NCBI GenBank assembly: GCA_007123015.1
Contig: SKSL01000019.1
Location: forward strand, 1 to 14,823
Length of the DNA: 14,823 bases
Direction: 5' to 3'
DNA from: Natronohydrobacter sp.
Lineage (GTDB): Bacteria; Pseudomonadota; Alphaproteobacteria; Rhodobacterales; Rhodobacteraceae
The notes under the pieces were generated by a model. The model ran no database searches. It was given only the letters and a program-made list of their open reading frames with translations, and was not told the origin of the DNA. The stretch's first letter is position 1. Each line of letters opens with the position of its first letter. Below are positions 1 to 6,527 of the stretch, piece after piece. Position numbers and translations under genes: made by a program.

Positions 1-136
1 ACTCCACGATCCCGCTGCGTTCAAGTATCTCGCGAAGAACCACTGCCCCGGGATCACCGGTCAGCCGATCAGACCGATGTTCGACGCGAAGAGACCGGTT
101 GAAACACGTCGTGACTGGTTCCAGGATTTCACCCAT
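1..136 (-). mobile_element. IS1380-family transposase, N-terminal fragment (cut by window edge)
   Basis: Read on the minus strand from the ATG at 136-134, the first 45 codons are open to the window edge. They contain CFNRSLRVE followed by RLTGDPGAVVLREILER and SGIVE. From memory this is the characteristic start of IS1380-family DDE transposases, which move the element by cut-and-paste. Only the N-terminus is visible, so the DDE residues and the state of the gene beyond the edge are unknown. The outer terminal inverted repeat should lie between 137 and about 224, before the fmt stop, but I could not define it because the other end of the element is absent. The plus strand is also open here (stop at 170-172), but that reading matches no family I know and is taken as a shadow. 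Confidence 0.82.
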
Positions 137-224
137 GGTGTGCTCCGGGTGCTGCTGTCGGGTTTGTTCTAGCAGATTGATTCTACACGGCTTTCAGGAG
201 CACGCCCTGACCGAGCCACGCTGA
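137..224. other. Presumed IS1380 end and junction with the fmt 3' flank
   Basis: This 88-base stretch separates the transposase start codon from the fmt stop codon. It should contain the outer terminal repeat of the insertion sequence and its target junction. A weak 5-bp inverted repeat (TCAGG / CCTGA, about 195-211) is visible, but I cannot assign it as the IS end. No intrinsic terminator for the def-fmt operon is visible here. Confidence 0.4.
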
Positions 225-1148
225 CTAGCCCAGCACCACCCCATCCAGAGCCCCGGTGCCGCGCAGCAATTCCTCTGGCCCCATCGCCCGCTTGCCCTCG
301 CGCTGCACCAGCCGCAATTCCACTGCCCCCGCCCCACAGGCAACAATCAGCCCGGACAGCACTTGCCCCGGCGCGCCCTGCCCTTCCACGGCGCGCGCAT
401 CCAGCAGTTTCAGCCGCCCGAACGGTGCCATGCACCAGGCCCCCGGAAAGGGCGCGAGGCTCCGGATATGGCGCGCGACCGCCTCTGCGCACTGGGTCCA
501 GTCCACCTGCGCCTCGGATTTGTCGATCTTGGCGGCATAGGTCACACCGTCCACAGGTTGCGGCACGGGCACCAGGCTGTCGATCTGCGCCAAAGCCTGC
601 GTGATCAGCCGCGCGCCCATCTCGGACAGGCGGTCATGCAGGGTGGCGGATGTGTCGGTCTCAAGAATCGGGGTGGCCGCGCGCAGCAGGACGGGGCCAG
701 TGTCCAGCCCGGCCTCCATCTGCATGATGCAGACCCCGGTTTCCGCGTCGCCTGCCATGATCGCGCGCTGGATCGGCGCGGCCCCGCGCCAACGTGGCAG
801 AAGCGAGGCATGGATGTTCAGACAGCCCAAGCGCGGCGCGTCCAGTACCGCTTCCGGCAGGATCAGGCCATAGGCGACGACGACCGCGATATCGGCATCG
901 AGGGCCACGAAATCGGCCTGCGCTTCGGGCGATTTCAAGCTGGTGGGGTGACGGACGCGCAGGCCCAGCGCCTCGGCCCGCTGGTGCACCGGTGTCGGGC
1001 GCGGATGCTTGCCACGGCCTGCGGGGCGTGGCGGCTGGGTATAGACGCAGATCACGTCATGGGCGGCATGCACGGCGTCCAGCGCCGCGACCGAGAAATC
1101 AGGTGTGCCCATGAAGATCACGCGCAGGCGAGGCGTAGGGTGCGTCAT
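225..1148 (-). CDS. fmt: Methionyl-tRNA formyltransferase
   Basis: Fmt transfers a formyl group from 10-formyl-tetrahydrofolate to Met-tRNAfMet in the cytoplasm, giving the initiator tRNA. The 307-residue product has the family length. The N-terminal formyltransferase domain begins with RVIFMGTPDFSV (residues 9-20). The active-site segment CLNIHASLLPRWRGAAPI starts at residue 109, giving Asn111 and His113, and is followed by GLDTGPVL with Asp149. The C-terminal part carries GVTYAAKIDKSEAQVDW and FPGAWC, typical of the Fmt C-terminal domain. The ATG at 1148 overlaps the stop of the upstream deformylase-like gene as ATGA (1145-1148), which supports this start and suggests translational coupling. 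It is the last gene of the def operon. An insertion sequence sits just beyond its 3' end, but the reading frame appears intact. Confidence 0.97.
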   Translation of the reverse strand: MTHPTPRLRVIFMGTPDFSVAALDAVHAAHDVICVYTQPPRPAGRGKHPRPTPVHQRAEALGLRVRHPTSLKSPEAQADFVALDADIAVVVAYGLILPEAVLDAPRLGCLNIHASLLPRWRGAAPIQRAIMAGDAETGVCIMQMEAGLDTGPVLLRAATPILETDTSATLHDRLSEMGARLITQALAQIDSLVPVPQPVDGVTYAAKIDKSEAQVDWTQCAEAVARHIRSLAPFPGAWCMAPFGRLKLLDARAVEGQGAPGQVLSGLIVACGAGAVELRLVQREGKRAMGPEELLRGTGALDGVVLG

Positions 1149-1642
1149 TGACGCACCTTACGGGCGCGGCGCAAGAGCATGTCGCGGCGGGTCTTGCTCA
1201 GATGGTCGAAATACATCCGCCCGTTCAGATGGTCGATCTGGTGCTGCACGCTGGTCGCCCAAAGGCCCACGAAATCGCGCTCCTCCAAGGCGCCCTCGGC
1301 GTTCAGAAACCGCACTGTCACCGCACGCGGCCGCTCGATCCGGGCATGAACACCGGGCAGATTCGGGCTCGCCTCGTCATGTTCGCGCAGCTTGACGCTC
1401 GCATGCAGGATTTCCGGGTTGGCCATGCGCACGGCTTCGCCGCGCGTCTCAGAGGCATCCAGCACCGCCAGACGCAGCACCACCCCGATCTGGGGTGCGG
1501 CCAGGCCCACCCCCGGCATCGCCTCCATCGTGTCGATCATGTCCGCCCAGAGCGCGCGGATCTCATCCGTGATCGCCTCGACCGGCTTTGCGACCATCCG
1601 TAACCGCTTGTCAGGCCACGGAATGCAGCGCCGGACGCTCAC
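1145..1642 (-). CDS. Peptide deformylase-like protein with degenerate active site
   Basis: The 165-residue product is clearly a peptide deformylase by fold and length and keeps the first motif, GVGLAAPQIG (residues 44-53). The other two motifs are altered. The segment matching EGCLS reads EASPN, so the metal-binding Cys is replaced by Ser92. The segment matching HELDH reads HQIDH (134-138), keeping both metal-binding His residues but replacing the catalytic Glu with Gln135. Deformylase activity is therefore unlikely; a regulatory, chaperone-like or other role is possible but unknown. The gene starts with GTG at 1642, overlapping the def stop as GTGA, and ends in an ATGA overlap with fmt, so it sits between two formyl-handling genes in one transcript. 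The rest of the frame is clean, which argues against a simple pseudogene. Confidence 0.9.
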   Translation of the reverse strand: MSVRRCIPWPDKRLRMVAKPVEAITDEIRALWADMIDTMEAMPGVGLAAPQIGVVLRLAVLDASETRGEAVRMANPEILHASVKLREHDEASPNLPGVHARIERPRAVTVRFLNAEGALEERDFVGLWATSVQHQIDHLNGRMYFDHLSKTRRDMLLRRARKVRQ

Positions 1643-2160
1643 CCGCGCGCCTGATCGCGTTTCAGCTTCACCATCTTGCGCGTGATCATCCCCCGCTTGA
1701 TCGCGCCCAGATGGTCGATGAACAGCTTGCCGTTCAGATGGTCCAACTCATGCTGCGCGCAAGTCGCCCAGAGCCCGCTGAATTCTTCTTCCTGCGGCCT
1801 CCCGTCCAGCCCGATCCAGCGCATGGTCACGCTTTTGGGCCTCGTCACTTCGGCATATTGCTCGGGGATCGACAGGCAGCCTTCCTCATAAGTGTTCTTC
1901 TCGTCCGAGACACTGACAATCTCGGGATTGATCAGTACCATCGGACGGGGCGCAGCGCCTTCTTCCTTGACACAATCCATCACGAACAGGCGCTTGAGCA
2001 CTCCGACCTGCGGCGCGGCCAGCCCGACGCCGGGCGCGTCATACATGGTTTCCAGCATATCTTCGGCCAGCTTACCGATTTCGGGCGAGATGCCCTCAAT
2101 CGGCGCGCAGGTCTTTTTCAGGCGCGGGTCCGGGTGGATCAGGATCGGTTTGATGCTCAT
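1639..2160 (-). CDS. def: Peptide deformylase
   Basis: Def removes the formyl group from the N-terminal Met of new proteins and is a metal-dependent hydrolase. All three family motifs are intact in the 173-residue product: GVGLAAPQVG (44-53), EEGCLS with metal-ligand Cys95, and QHELDH with His137, Glu138 and His141. The open frame extends far upstream antisense to the aminotransferase gene. The ATG at 2160 is chosen because the protein then begins MSIKPILIHPDPRLKK, the usual deformylase N-terminus. It is the first gene of the def / def-like / fmt operon. No Shine-Dalgarno is visible just upstream, which together with the placement of a promoter-like element suggests a very short or absent leader. 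Confidence 0.96.
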   Translation of the reverse strand: MSIKPILIHPDPRLKKTCAPIEGISPEIGKLAEDMLETMYDAPGVGLAAPQVGVLKRLFVMDCVKEEGAAPRPMVLINPEIVSVSDEKNTYEEGCLSIPEQYAEVTRPKSVTMRWIGLDGRPQEEEFSGLWATCAQHELDHLNGKLFIDHLGAIKRGMITRKMVKLKRDQARG

Positions 2161-2167
2161 GACCGCG

Positions 2168-2196
2168 GATGTAAGCCAAGGCAAAGCGCCGTTCAA
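2168..2196 (-). promoter_or_regulatory. Candidate promoter of the def operon
   Basis: On the minus strand there is TTGAAC (2196-2191), a 17-base spacer and TACATC (2173-2168). The first hexamer is close to the sigma-70 -35 consensus; the second matches only half of the -10 consensus. Transcription would start at about 2161, directly at the def ATG, fitting the lack of a ribosome binding site there. This is an inference from a weak match. Confidence 0.27.
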
Positions 2197-2259
2197 TGGG
2201 GATTTGGCCTTGCGCCTACGCGCATCGCAGGCCAGCCTGAGCGCAAAGCGGAGGCATGG

Positions 2260-3432
2260 ATGGATTTCGACCAGATCATCGAACGGCGCGGCACAGGCTG
2301 CATGAAATGGGATGCGATGCAAGCGCGCTATGGCGTGGCCTCTGAAGACGGGATCGCGATGTGGGTCGCCGATATGGACTTCCGCCCGCCCGCTTGTGTG
2401 CAGGATGCGCTGCAAAAGCTGCTCGATCACGGGATTTATGGCTATGGCGGGCAAGATGACGCCTATCGCGCGGCGATTGTGTGGTGGATGGCGCACCGGC
2501 ATGGCTGGCAGGTCGATCCGGGCCATATCTTCACCACCCATGGTCTGGTCAATGCTGTAGGGCTGTGTCTGCAGACCTGGACCACGCCGGGCGATGGGGT
2601 ACTGCTGTTCACGCCAGTCTATCACGCTTTCGCGCGCACGATCCACGCCTCCGGGCGACGCGTGGTCGAGGCCCCGCTGACACTTCGGGACGGGCGCTAT
2701 GAGATGGACCTGGATGCAGCCAGCAGTCTGATCGAGCCCACCACGCGCATGGTGATCCTGTGTTCCCCGCACAATCCCGGCGGGCGGGTCTGGTCGGTAG
2801 ATGAATTGCGCGCGCTCGCAGAGTTCTGCACACGCTATGATCTGCTGCTGATCTCGGATGAAATCCACCACGACCTGCTGATGCCCGGTCAGCGCCATAT
2901 CCCCATGCCCGTCGCCGCGCCCGAGATCACCGAGCAGCTGGTGATGCTCACAGCAGCCTCCAAGACCTTCAATCTGGCCGGGACGCATTGCGGCAATGTC
3001 ATCATTGCCGACCCGAACTTGCGCAAGCAATTCGCGACCACCATGGCCGCTTTCGGTATCTCGCCCAATTCCTTCGGCCCGGCGGCCGTGCAGGCGGCCT
3101 ATTCGCCCAAGGGGGCGGAATGGGTCGATGCGCTCTGCACCTATCTCGATGGCAACCGGCACGTCTTTGATGCTGGCATGAAGGCAATTCCCGGCCTTCG
3201 CTCGATGGCGCTGCAATCGACCTACCTGGCCTGGGTTGATTTCAGCGGTACCGGGATGGACCGCGCCGAGTTCACCCGCCGCGTTGAACAGGATGCAAGG
3301 ATTGCAGCCAATCACGGCCCGACATTCGGCAGTGGCGGCGAGACATGGCTGCGCTTCAACCTTGGCGCACCCCGCTCGGTCATCGAGGATGCCGTGACGC
3401 GCCTGCAGCGCGCGTTTGGTGATCTACAATAG
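2260..3432 (+). CDS. patB: MalY/PatB-type PLP-dependent C-S lyase (cystathionine beta-lyase)
   Basis: This is a fold-type I pyridoxal-phosphate enzyme of the MalY/PatB branch, whose members cleave cystathionine or other cysteine conjugates to a thiol, pyruvate and ammonia. The 390-residue product equals the family length. Visible signatures are AMWVADMDF (33-41), the CSPHNPGGRVW segment (168-178) with the substrate-binding Asn, SDEIHHDLL (199-207), the PLP lysine Lys235 in AASKTFNLAGTH, and GSGGETWLRFNLGAP with the carboxylate-binding Arg365. The frame is open far upstream antisense to def. The ATG at 2260 is chosen because the protein then starts MDFDQIIERRGTG, as in MalY/PatB proteins, and GGAGG (2250-2254) lies five bases before it. 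It is divergent from def. Aminotransferase activity is a less likely alternative. Confidence 0.93.
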   Translation: MDFDQIIERRGTGCMKWDAMQARYGVASEDGIAMWVADMDFRPPACVQDALQKLLDHGIYGYGGQDDAYRAAIVWWMAHRHGWQVDPGHIFTTHGLVNAVGLCLQTWTTPGDGVLLFTPVYHAFARTIHASGRRVVEAPLTLRDGRYEMDLDAASSLIEPTTRMVILCSPHNPGGRVWSVDELRALAEFCTRYDLLLISDEIHHDLLMPGQRHIPMPVAAPEITEQLVMLTAASKTFNLAGTHCGNVIIADPNLRKQFATTMAAFGISPNSFGPAAVQAAYSPKGAEWVDALCTYLDGNRHVFDAGMKAIPGLRSMALQSTYLAWVDFSGTGMDRAEFTRRVEQDARIAANHGPTFGSGGETWLRFNLGAPRSVIEDAVTRLQRAFGDLQ

Positions 3433-3504
3433 GCTCGCACAGTCCCTGCGCATCTGCGCATGTTGCCCGGTGCCTCGTGACACGCCACATCACCAGTCAA
3501 AGAG

Positions 3505-3510
3505 AAGGAG
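3505..3510 (+). promoter_or_regulatory. Ribosome binding site fixing the quinone reductase start
   Basis: AAGGAG lies seven bases before the ATG at 3518. The open frame extends upstream to 3416, and this site decides the start in favour of 3518. Confidence 0.7.
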
Positions 3511-3517
3511 TTCTGAT

Positions 3518-4498
3518 ATGGGCCGATTGATTGATGGCGAATGGTCAAGTGAATGGTATGACACCAAGAAAACCGGTGGCGCTTTCAAGCGTGACACTGC
3601 GCGTTTTCGCAATTGGGTAACAGCGGATGGCAGTGCGGGGCCGTCCGGCGAGGCAGGGTTCAAGGCCGAGGCCGGGCGCTATCACCTTTATGTCTCGCTT
3701 GCCTGCCCCTGGGCGCATCGCACGCTGATCTTCCGGGCACTGAAGGGTTTGGAGAACATGATTGATGTCTCGGTCGTGCATCCGGACATGCTAGATGATG
3801 GCTGGACTTTCGCCACGGATTTCGAAGGTGCAACGGGTGACAAGCTGCATGGGTCCAAGTTCATGCGCGATGTCTATACGCGCGCCGATCCGAAGATTTC
3901 AGGTCGCGTGACAGTGCCGGTACTTTGGGACAAGACGCGCGAGACAATCGTGTCGAACGAATCTGCGGAAATCATCCGCATGTTCAATTCGGCCTTCAAC
4001 GATATGACAGGCAACACCGATGATTACTACCCGGACGCCCTGCGCAGCGAGATTGATGCGGTCAATGAGCGCGTTTACAATGACGTGAATAACGGGGTTT
4101 ACAAATCCGGCTTCGCGACAACGCAAGACGCCTATGACAAGGCCGTGGTGCCTTTGTTCGACGCGCTGGATTGGCTTGACGCGCGGCTCTCGGACCAGCG
4201 CTATCTGATGGGCGATCAGTTGACCGAGGCCGATTGGCGGCTGTTCACCACGCTGGTCCGCTTTGACAGCGTCTATCACCTGCATTTCAAATGCAATCGT
4301 CGTCGGATCGTGGATTACCCTGCCCTCTGGGCCTATACGCGGGATCTGTATCAGCATCCCGGCGTGGCCGAGACGGTCAGTCTGAACCATATCGTGCGGC
4401 ATTACCATTACAGCCATGACACGATCAATCCGAACCGGATCCTGCCGATCAATCCGATCGTGGATTTCACGGCGCCCCATGAGCGCGACGCGCTCTGA
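3518..4498 (+). CDS. yqjG: Glutathionyl-hydroquinone reductase (Xi-class glutathione S-transferase, YqjG/ECM4 family)
   Basis: Enzymes of this family reduce glutathionyl-hydroquinones with glutathione, releasing the hydroquinone and oxidised glutathione in the cytoplasm. They are used in quinone and redox detoxification. The 326-residue product has the usual family length. Its catalytic cysteine is Cys63 in YVSLACPWAHRTL, the CPWA signature of Xi-class enzymes and the position I recall for E. coli YqjG. The GST N-terminal domain continues through RVTVPVLWD and ETIVSNESAEIIRM, where the conserved ESAEI contacts glutathione. The alpha-helical C-terminal domain ends with LNHIVRHYHYSHDTINPNRILP, typical of the group. 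The start at 3518 follows an AAGGAG. It appears to be a single-gene unit, with a hairpin downstream. Confidence 0.95.
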   Translation: MGRLIDGEWSSEWYDTKKTGGAFKRDTARFRNWVTADGSAGPSGEAGFKAEAGRYHLYVSLACPWAHRTLIFRALKGLENMIDVSVVHPDMLDDGWTFATDFEGATGDKLHGSKFMRDVYTRADPKISGRVTVPVLWDKTRETIVSNESAEIIRMFNSAFNDMTGNTDDYYPDALRSEIDAVNERVYNDVNNGVYKSGFATTQDAYDKAVVPLFDALDWLDARLSDQRYLMGDQLTEADWRLFTTLVRFDSVYHLHFKCNRRRIVDYPALWAYTRDLYQHPGVAETVSLNHIVRHYHYSHDTINPNRILPINPIVDFTAPHERDAL

Positions 4499-4533
4499 AC
4501 TGCAAACAACGACCGCTTCACGGAAAAACGATT

Positions 4534-4554
4534 CCCCAAGCCCTGCGCTTGGGG
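4534..4554 (+). terminator. Hairpin between the quinone reductase and the transglycosylase
   Basis: Arms CCCCAAGC and GCTTGGGG form a perfect 8-bp stem with a five-base loop, 36 bases after the upstream stop codon. It lacks a T-run, so it may act as a weak or Rho-assisted terminator or as a 3'-end stabiliser. Confidence 0.45.
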
Positions 4555-4588
4555 TAACCTGCTGCAAAATCATTGAGATGAGGGCAGG

Positions 4589-5767
4589 ATGCGGGTGTTT
4601 TCAATTCTGGCAACAGGGTTTTTTCTGAGCTTCGGGACAGCGGCAAGTGCGCAAGCCTGCGGCGGCAATTTCGGGAGATTTGTCGACGACCTTCGCGCCG
4701 AGGCCGTGCAGCGCGGATATGACCGGGGTCTGGTCGATAATTTCTTTCGCGGTGTGCAATTCAATCAGGCTGTGATCAATGCGGATCGGCGTCAGGGCAT
4801 CTTTCAGCGTCCCTTCCTGGACTTCTCACGCGCCTTGATCTCGCAGAACCGCATGACCGCGGCCCGCGCCAATTTCGACCGCCATCGTGCGATCTTCGAG
4901 CGCGCACAGGGGCAATATGGCGTGTCTCCTGGCATCCTGCTGGCCTTCTGGGCATTTGAAACCGATTTCGGGGCCAATCAGGGCAATTTCAACACAGTCG
5001 ATGCGCTGGTGACACTGGCCCATGACTGCCGCCGCCCCGAACTGTTCCGCCCGCAGGTCTTTGCCGCGCTGGAAATGCACCGCCGTGGCGATCTCGACCC
5101 GCGCACGATGCAAGGTGCTTGGGCGGGCGAGATCGGGATGGTGCAGAAACTGCCCTCGGATATCATAAATTTCGCTGTCGATGGCGATGGTGATGGCCGG
5201 ATTGATCTGCGCCGCTCGGTGCCGGATTCGATCATGTCCGCGGCCGCGATGCTGCGCGCGAAAGGCTGGCGCGCGAATGAGCCATGGATGCATGAAGTCA
5301 GCATCCCGCAAGGTCTTGACCTGCGCCAGACCGGGCTGCGCACGCAAATGCCGGTCAGCCAATGGGCGCAGATGGGGGTCAGGCCCACGCATGGCAGCTT
5401 GCCTGCGAGCGCTTTGCAGGCCTCGATCATCCTGCCGCAGGGCCATCGCGGCCCGGCCTTCATGGTGTTTCATAATTATCGCACACTTTTCGAGTGGAAT
5501 CAGAGCTTTATCTATGTCACCACAGCCGCTTACTTCGCGACCCGGATACAGGGTGCGCCGGTCTATCAGGCGGGCAATCCGGATACTGGCCTCAATCAGG
5601 ACCAGATGCGCCAATTGCAGCAACGGCTGAGCCAGCGTGGCTTCGATGTTGGCGGCATTGACGGAATTCTTGGCGCAAACACGCGGGCCGCCGTACAGGA
5701 CATTCAGGGACAGCTTGGCCTGCCCGCTGATGGCTGGCCTACACCGCAGTTGCTGCGGATGCTATGA
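4589..5767 (+). CDS. Secreted lytic murein transglycosylase, MltB family, with C-terminal peptidoglycan-binding domain
   Basis: MltB-family enzymes cleave the MurNAc-GlcNAc bond of peptidoglycan non-hydrolytically, forming 1,6-anhydro-MurNAc ends in the periplasm. The 392-residue product opens with a signal peptide: one basic residue, a hydrophobic stretch, then GTAASAQA with likely cleavage after ASA. No lipobox is seen, so it is probably soluble. The catalytic domain holds LLAFWAFETDFGANQGNF with catalytic Glu124, then ALVTLAHDCRRPELF and FAVDGDGDGRIDL, the family's DGDGDG repeat. Residues from about 334 to the end (LNQDQMRQLQQRLSQRGF, then DGILGANTRAAVQDIQ) are a PG_binding_1 domain. The segment usually written GxMGxxQFMPS reads AGEIGMVQKLPSD, a variant of unknown effect. 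The start is supported by a purine-rich GAGGG about five bases upstream. Confidence 0.93.
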   Translation: MRVFSILATGFFLSFGTAASAQACGGNFGRFVDDLRAEAVQRGYDRGLVDNFFRGVQFNQAVINADRRQGIFQRPFLDFSRALISQNRMTAARANFDRHRAIFERAQGQYGVSPGILLAFWAFETDFGANQGNFNTVDALVTLAHDCRRPELFRPQVFAALEMHRRGDLDPRTMQGAWAGEIGMVQKLPSDIINFAVDGDGDGRIDLRRSVPDSIMSAAAMLRAKGWRANEPWMHEVSIPQGLDLRQTGLRTQMPVSQWAQMGVRPTHGSLPASALQASIILPQGHRGPAFMVFHNYRTLFEWNQSFIYVTTAAYFATRIQGAPVYQAGNPDTGLNQDQMRQLQQRLSQRGFDVGGIDGILGANTRAAVQDIQGQLGLPADGWPTPQLLRML

Positions 5768-5808
5768 CATCACAGCGCCAGGTACGTTTTTTGTCTCTTG
5801 CTGGTTTT

Positions 5809-5837
5809 CTTTCACAGCATACGATGCTGTGTACAAT
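5809..5837 (+). promoter_or_regulatory. Promoter-like element with an inverted repeat filling its spacer
   Basis: TACAAT (5832-5837) is a good -10 hexamer. A weak -35 (CTTTCA, 5809-5814) lies 17 bases upstream. The spacer is almost entirely occupied by the inverted repeat ACAGCAT / ATGCTGT (5814-5820 and 5824-5830, three bases between). A dimeric regulator could bind there. The predicted transcription start lies at the ATG of the small ORF at 5843. Confidence 0.33.
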
Positions 5838-5842
5838 GAGAC

Positions 5843-5977
5843 ATGAACGAGGAGGTCAAGCTGGGACGTCGTGATGAATTGATCGGGCAATATGGCCCCT
5901 TCGAGCGCAACAAGTATCGCGCCGTGATCTTCGACCTGTTGCCACGCCATTTCGGAAAGGAAAACGTGGATGCCTGA
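5843..5977 (+). CDS. Possible small protein of 44 residues, unknown function
   Basis: From the ATG at 5843 the frame encodes 44 residues, starting MNEEVKLGRRDELIGQ and containing YGPFERNKYRAVIFDLL, ending at TGA 5975-5977. The composition is mixed charged/hydrophobic and protein-like, with no signal peptide or membrane segment. I do not recognise a family; it is not DUF1127. There is no Shine-Dalgarno upstream of the ATG. A -10-like TACAAT six bases away would make it leaderless. An AGGAGGT motif lies inside the first codons and could serve a later non-ATG start. It might be a real small protein, the remnant of a larger gene, or chance. Confidence 0.4.
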   Translation: MNEEVKLGRRDELIGQYGPFERNKYRAVIFDLLPRHFGKENVDA

Positions 5978-6108
5978 CCTCGCGGGTTTCGCTAAAATCA
6001 TAACGACATTTCTATTGCGACACGGGCCTTTGTCTGAGAATCTGGCGCTGCAGGTCAGGATGACCGGTACTTAAGTCTTCCCGTGACGTGAAGGGCACGT
6101 GGGTGAGT
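5978..6108 (+). other. Non-coding stretch before a strong terminator; possible 3' UTR or small RNA
   Basis: No convincing coding frame is present. A small stem GGTCA / TGACC (6053-6065) and several short partial repeats are visible, followed at once by the intrinsic terminator. The stretch is either the 3' untranslated region of the small ORF transcript or an independent small RNA. No clear promoter could be placed inside it. Confidence 0.3.
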
Positions 6109-6140
6109 GGGGTTCCGGTCACGCCGGAACCCCTTTTCTT
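6109..6140 (+). terminator. Strong intrinsic terminator upstream of lon
   Basis: A perfect 10-bp stem (GGGGTTCCGG and CCGGAACCCC) with a five-base loop is followed by TTTTCTT. It lies about 400 bases before lon and about 340 bases after the transglycosylase. It therefore ends whatever is transcribed from that side and isolates lon as its own unit. Confidence 0.88.
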
Positions 6141-6470
6141 GCGCAATACTCTTAATGTTCGAAATAAGTGACAGTGTTCGGCACACGATCGATCAGGATG
6201 CACTGTGCTTCCAACCTGCTGGTCTGGAGTTCCGTCGGGTCTGGTCATTACATGATTAGGCTGGACAAGATTGTCGCATGATCGCGATGCACAGGCCTTG
6301 GCAGTTGAATGCACGCGCAAACGCACGGCACGACACCACCTATGGAACACGCAGGATTATGGACAAATGATCAATGGGTTGCAGGTCACGGGTGCTATCG
6401 ATCAGGCTGCGCGCGCTCTGAATTATCCGTGGGAAGTCGCAGATCAGGATGTACCGAGGTCGCGCTGATG
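6141..6470. other. Gene-free interval upstream of lon
   Basis: About 330 bases without a convincing gene. The only plus-strand frame of note (6271-6468, TTG start, 65 residues) ends with VTGAIDQAARALNYPWEV, vaguely like a helix-turn-helix segment of a ModE-type regulator. It has no ATG start and no ribosome binding site, so I do not call it. The base composition looks less GC-rich than the neighbouring genes. It may contain upstream regulatory DNA for lon or a decayed gene. Confidence 0.35.
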
Positions 6471-6500
6471 CTTGAAACCCCGGACAATAGCGCACAGATT
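6471..6500 (+). promoter_or_regulatory. Candidate heat-shock (RpoH) promoter of lon
   Basis: CTTGAAA (6471-6477) is an exact match to the sigma-32 -35 element. The expected -10 region (about 6491-6500, CGCACAGATT) matches poorly. lon is heat-shock controlled in E. coli and many proteobacteria, so the position, with a leader of about 40 bases, makes sense. The call rests on one good half-site. Confidence 0.28.
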
Positions 6501-6509
6501 GGGATCAAC

Positions 6510-6527
6510 GCGTCACCGGTGTGACGC
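6510..6527 (+). promoter_or_regulatory. Inverted repeat in the lon 5' leader
   Basis: GCGTCAC and GTGACGC form perfect 7-base arms around CGGT, ending five bases before the AAAGGAAG ribosome binding site of lon (about 6532-6539). It could be an mRNA hairpin affecting ribosome access or a DNA operator. The sequence alone does not decide. Confidence 0.4.

Noticed and set aside
2..172. Plus-strand frame at the left edge ending at 170-172
   Set aside because: The minus strand of the same bases encodes a recognisable IS1380 transposase N-terminus; the plus reading resembles nothing known to me.
363..1151. 262-residue plus-strand frame antisense to fmt
   Set aside because: It has no recognisable motif and lies opposite an intact fmt; it is a codon-bias shadow.
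1588..2259. Plus-strand extension of the aminotransferase frame over the def gene
   Set aside because: The added 224 residues show no family features and are antisense to an intact def. The start at 2260 has a ribosome binding site and gives the family N-terminus.
2161..3315. Long minus-strand open frame continuing upstream of def, antisense to the aminotransferase gene
   Set aside because: It is a stop-free shadow caused by GC-rich codon use. The antisense frame encodes a complete, well-conserved MalY/PatB enzyme, and def has a natural start at 2160.
6030..6140. Signal recognition particle RNA considered for the structured intergenic region
   Set aside because: The diagnostic GGAAGGAAGCA-like loop sequence of 4.5S RNA is not present.
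6157..6179. Two GTTC motifs considered as an alphaproteobacterial LexA box
   Set aside because: The known box is GTTC-N7-GTTC; here the gap is 15 bases.
6012..6350. 112-residue minus-strand frame upstream of lon
   Set aside because: It runs through the strong intrinsic terminator hairpin, has odd Cys/Arg-rich composition and no ribosome binding site.
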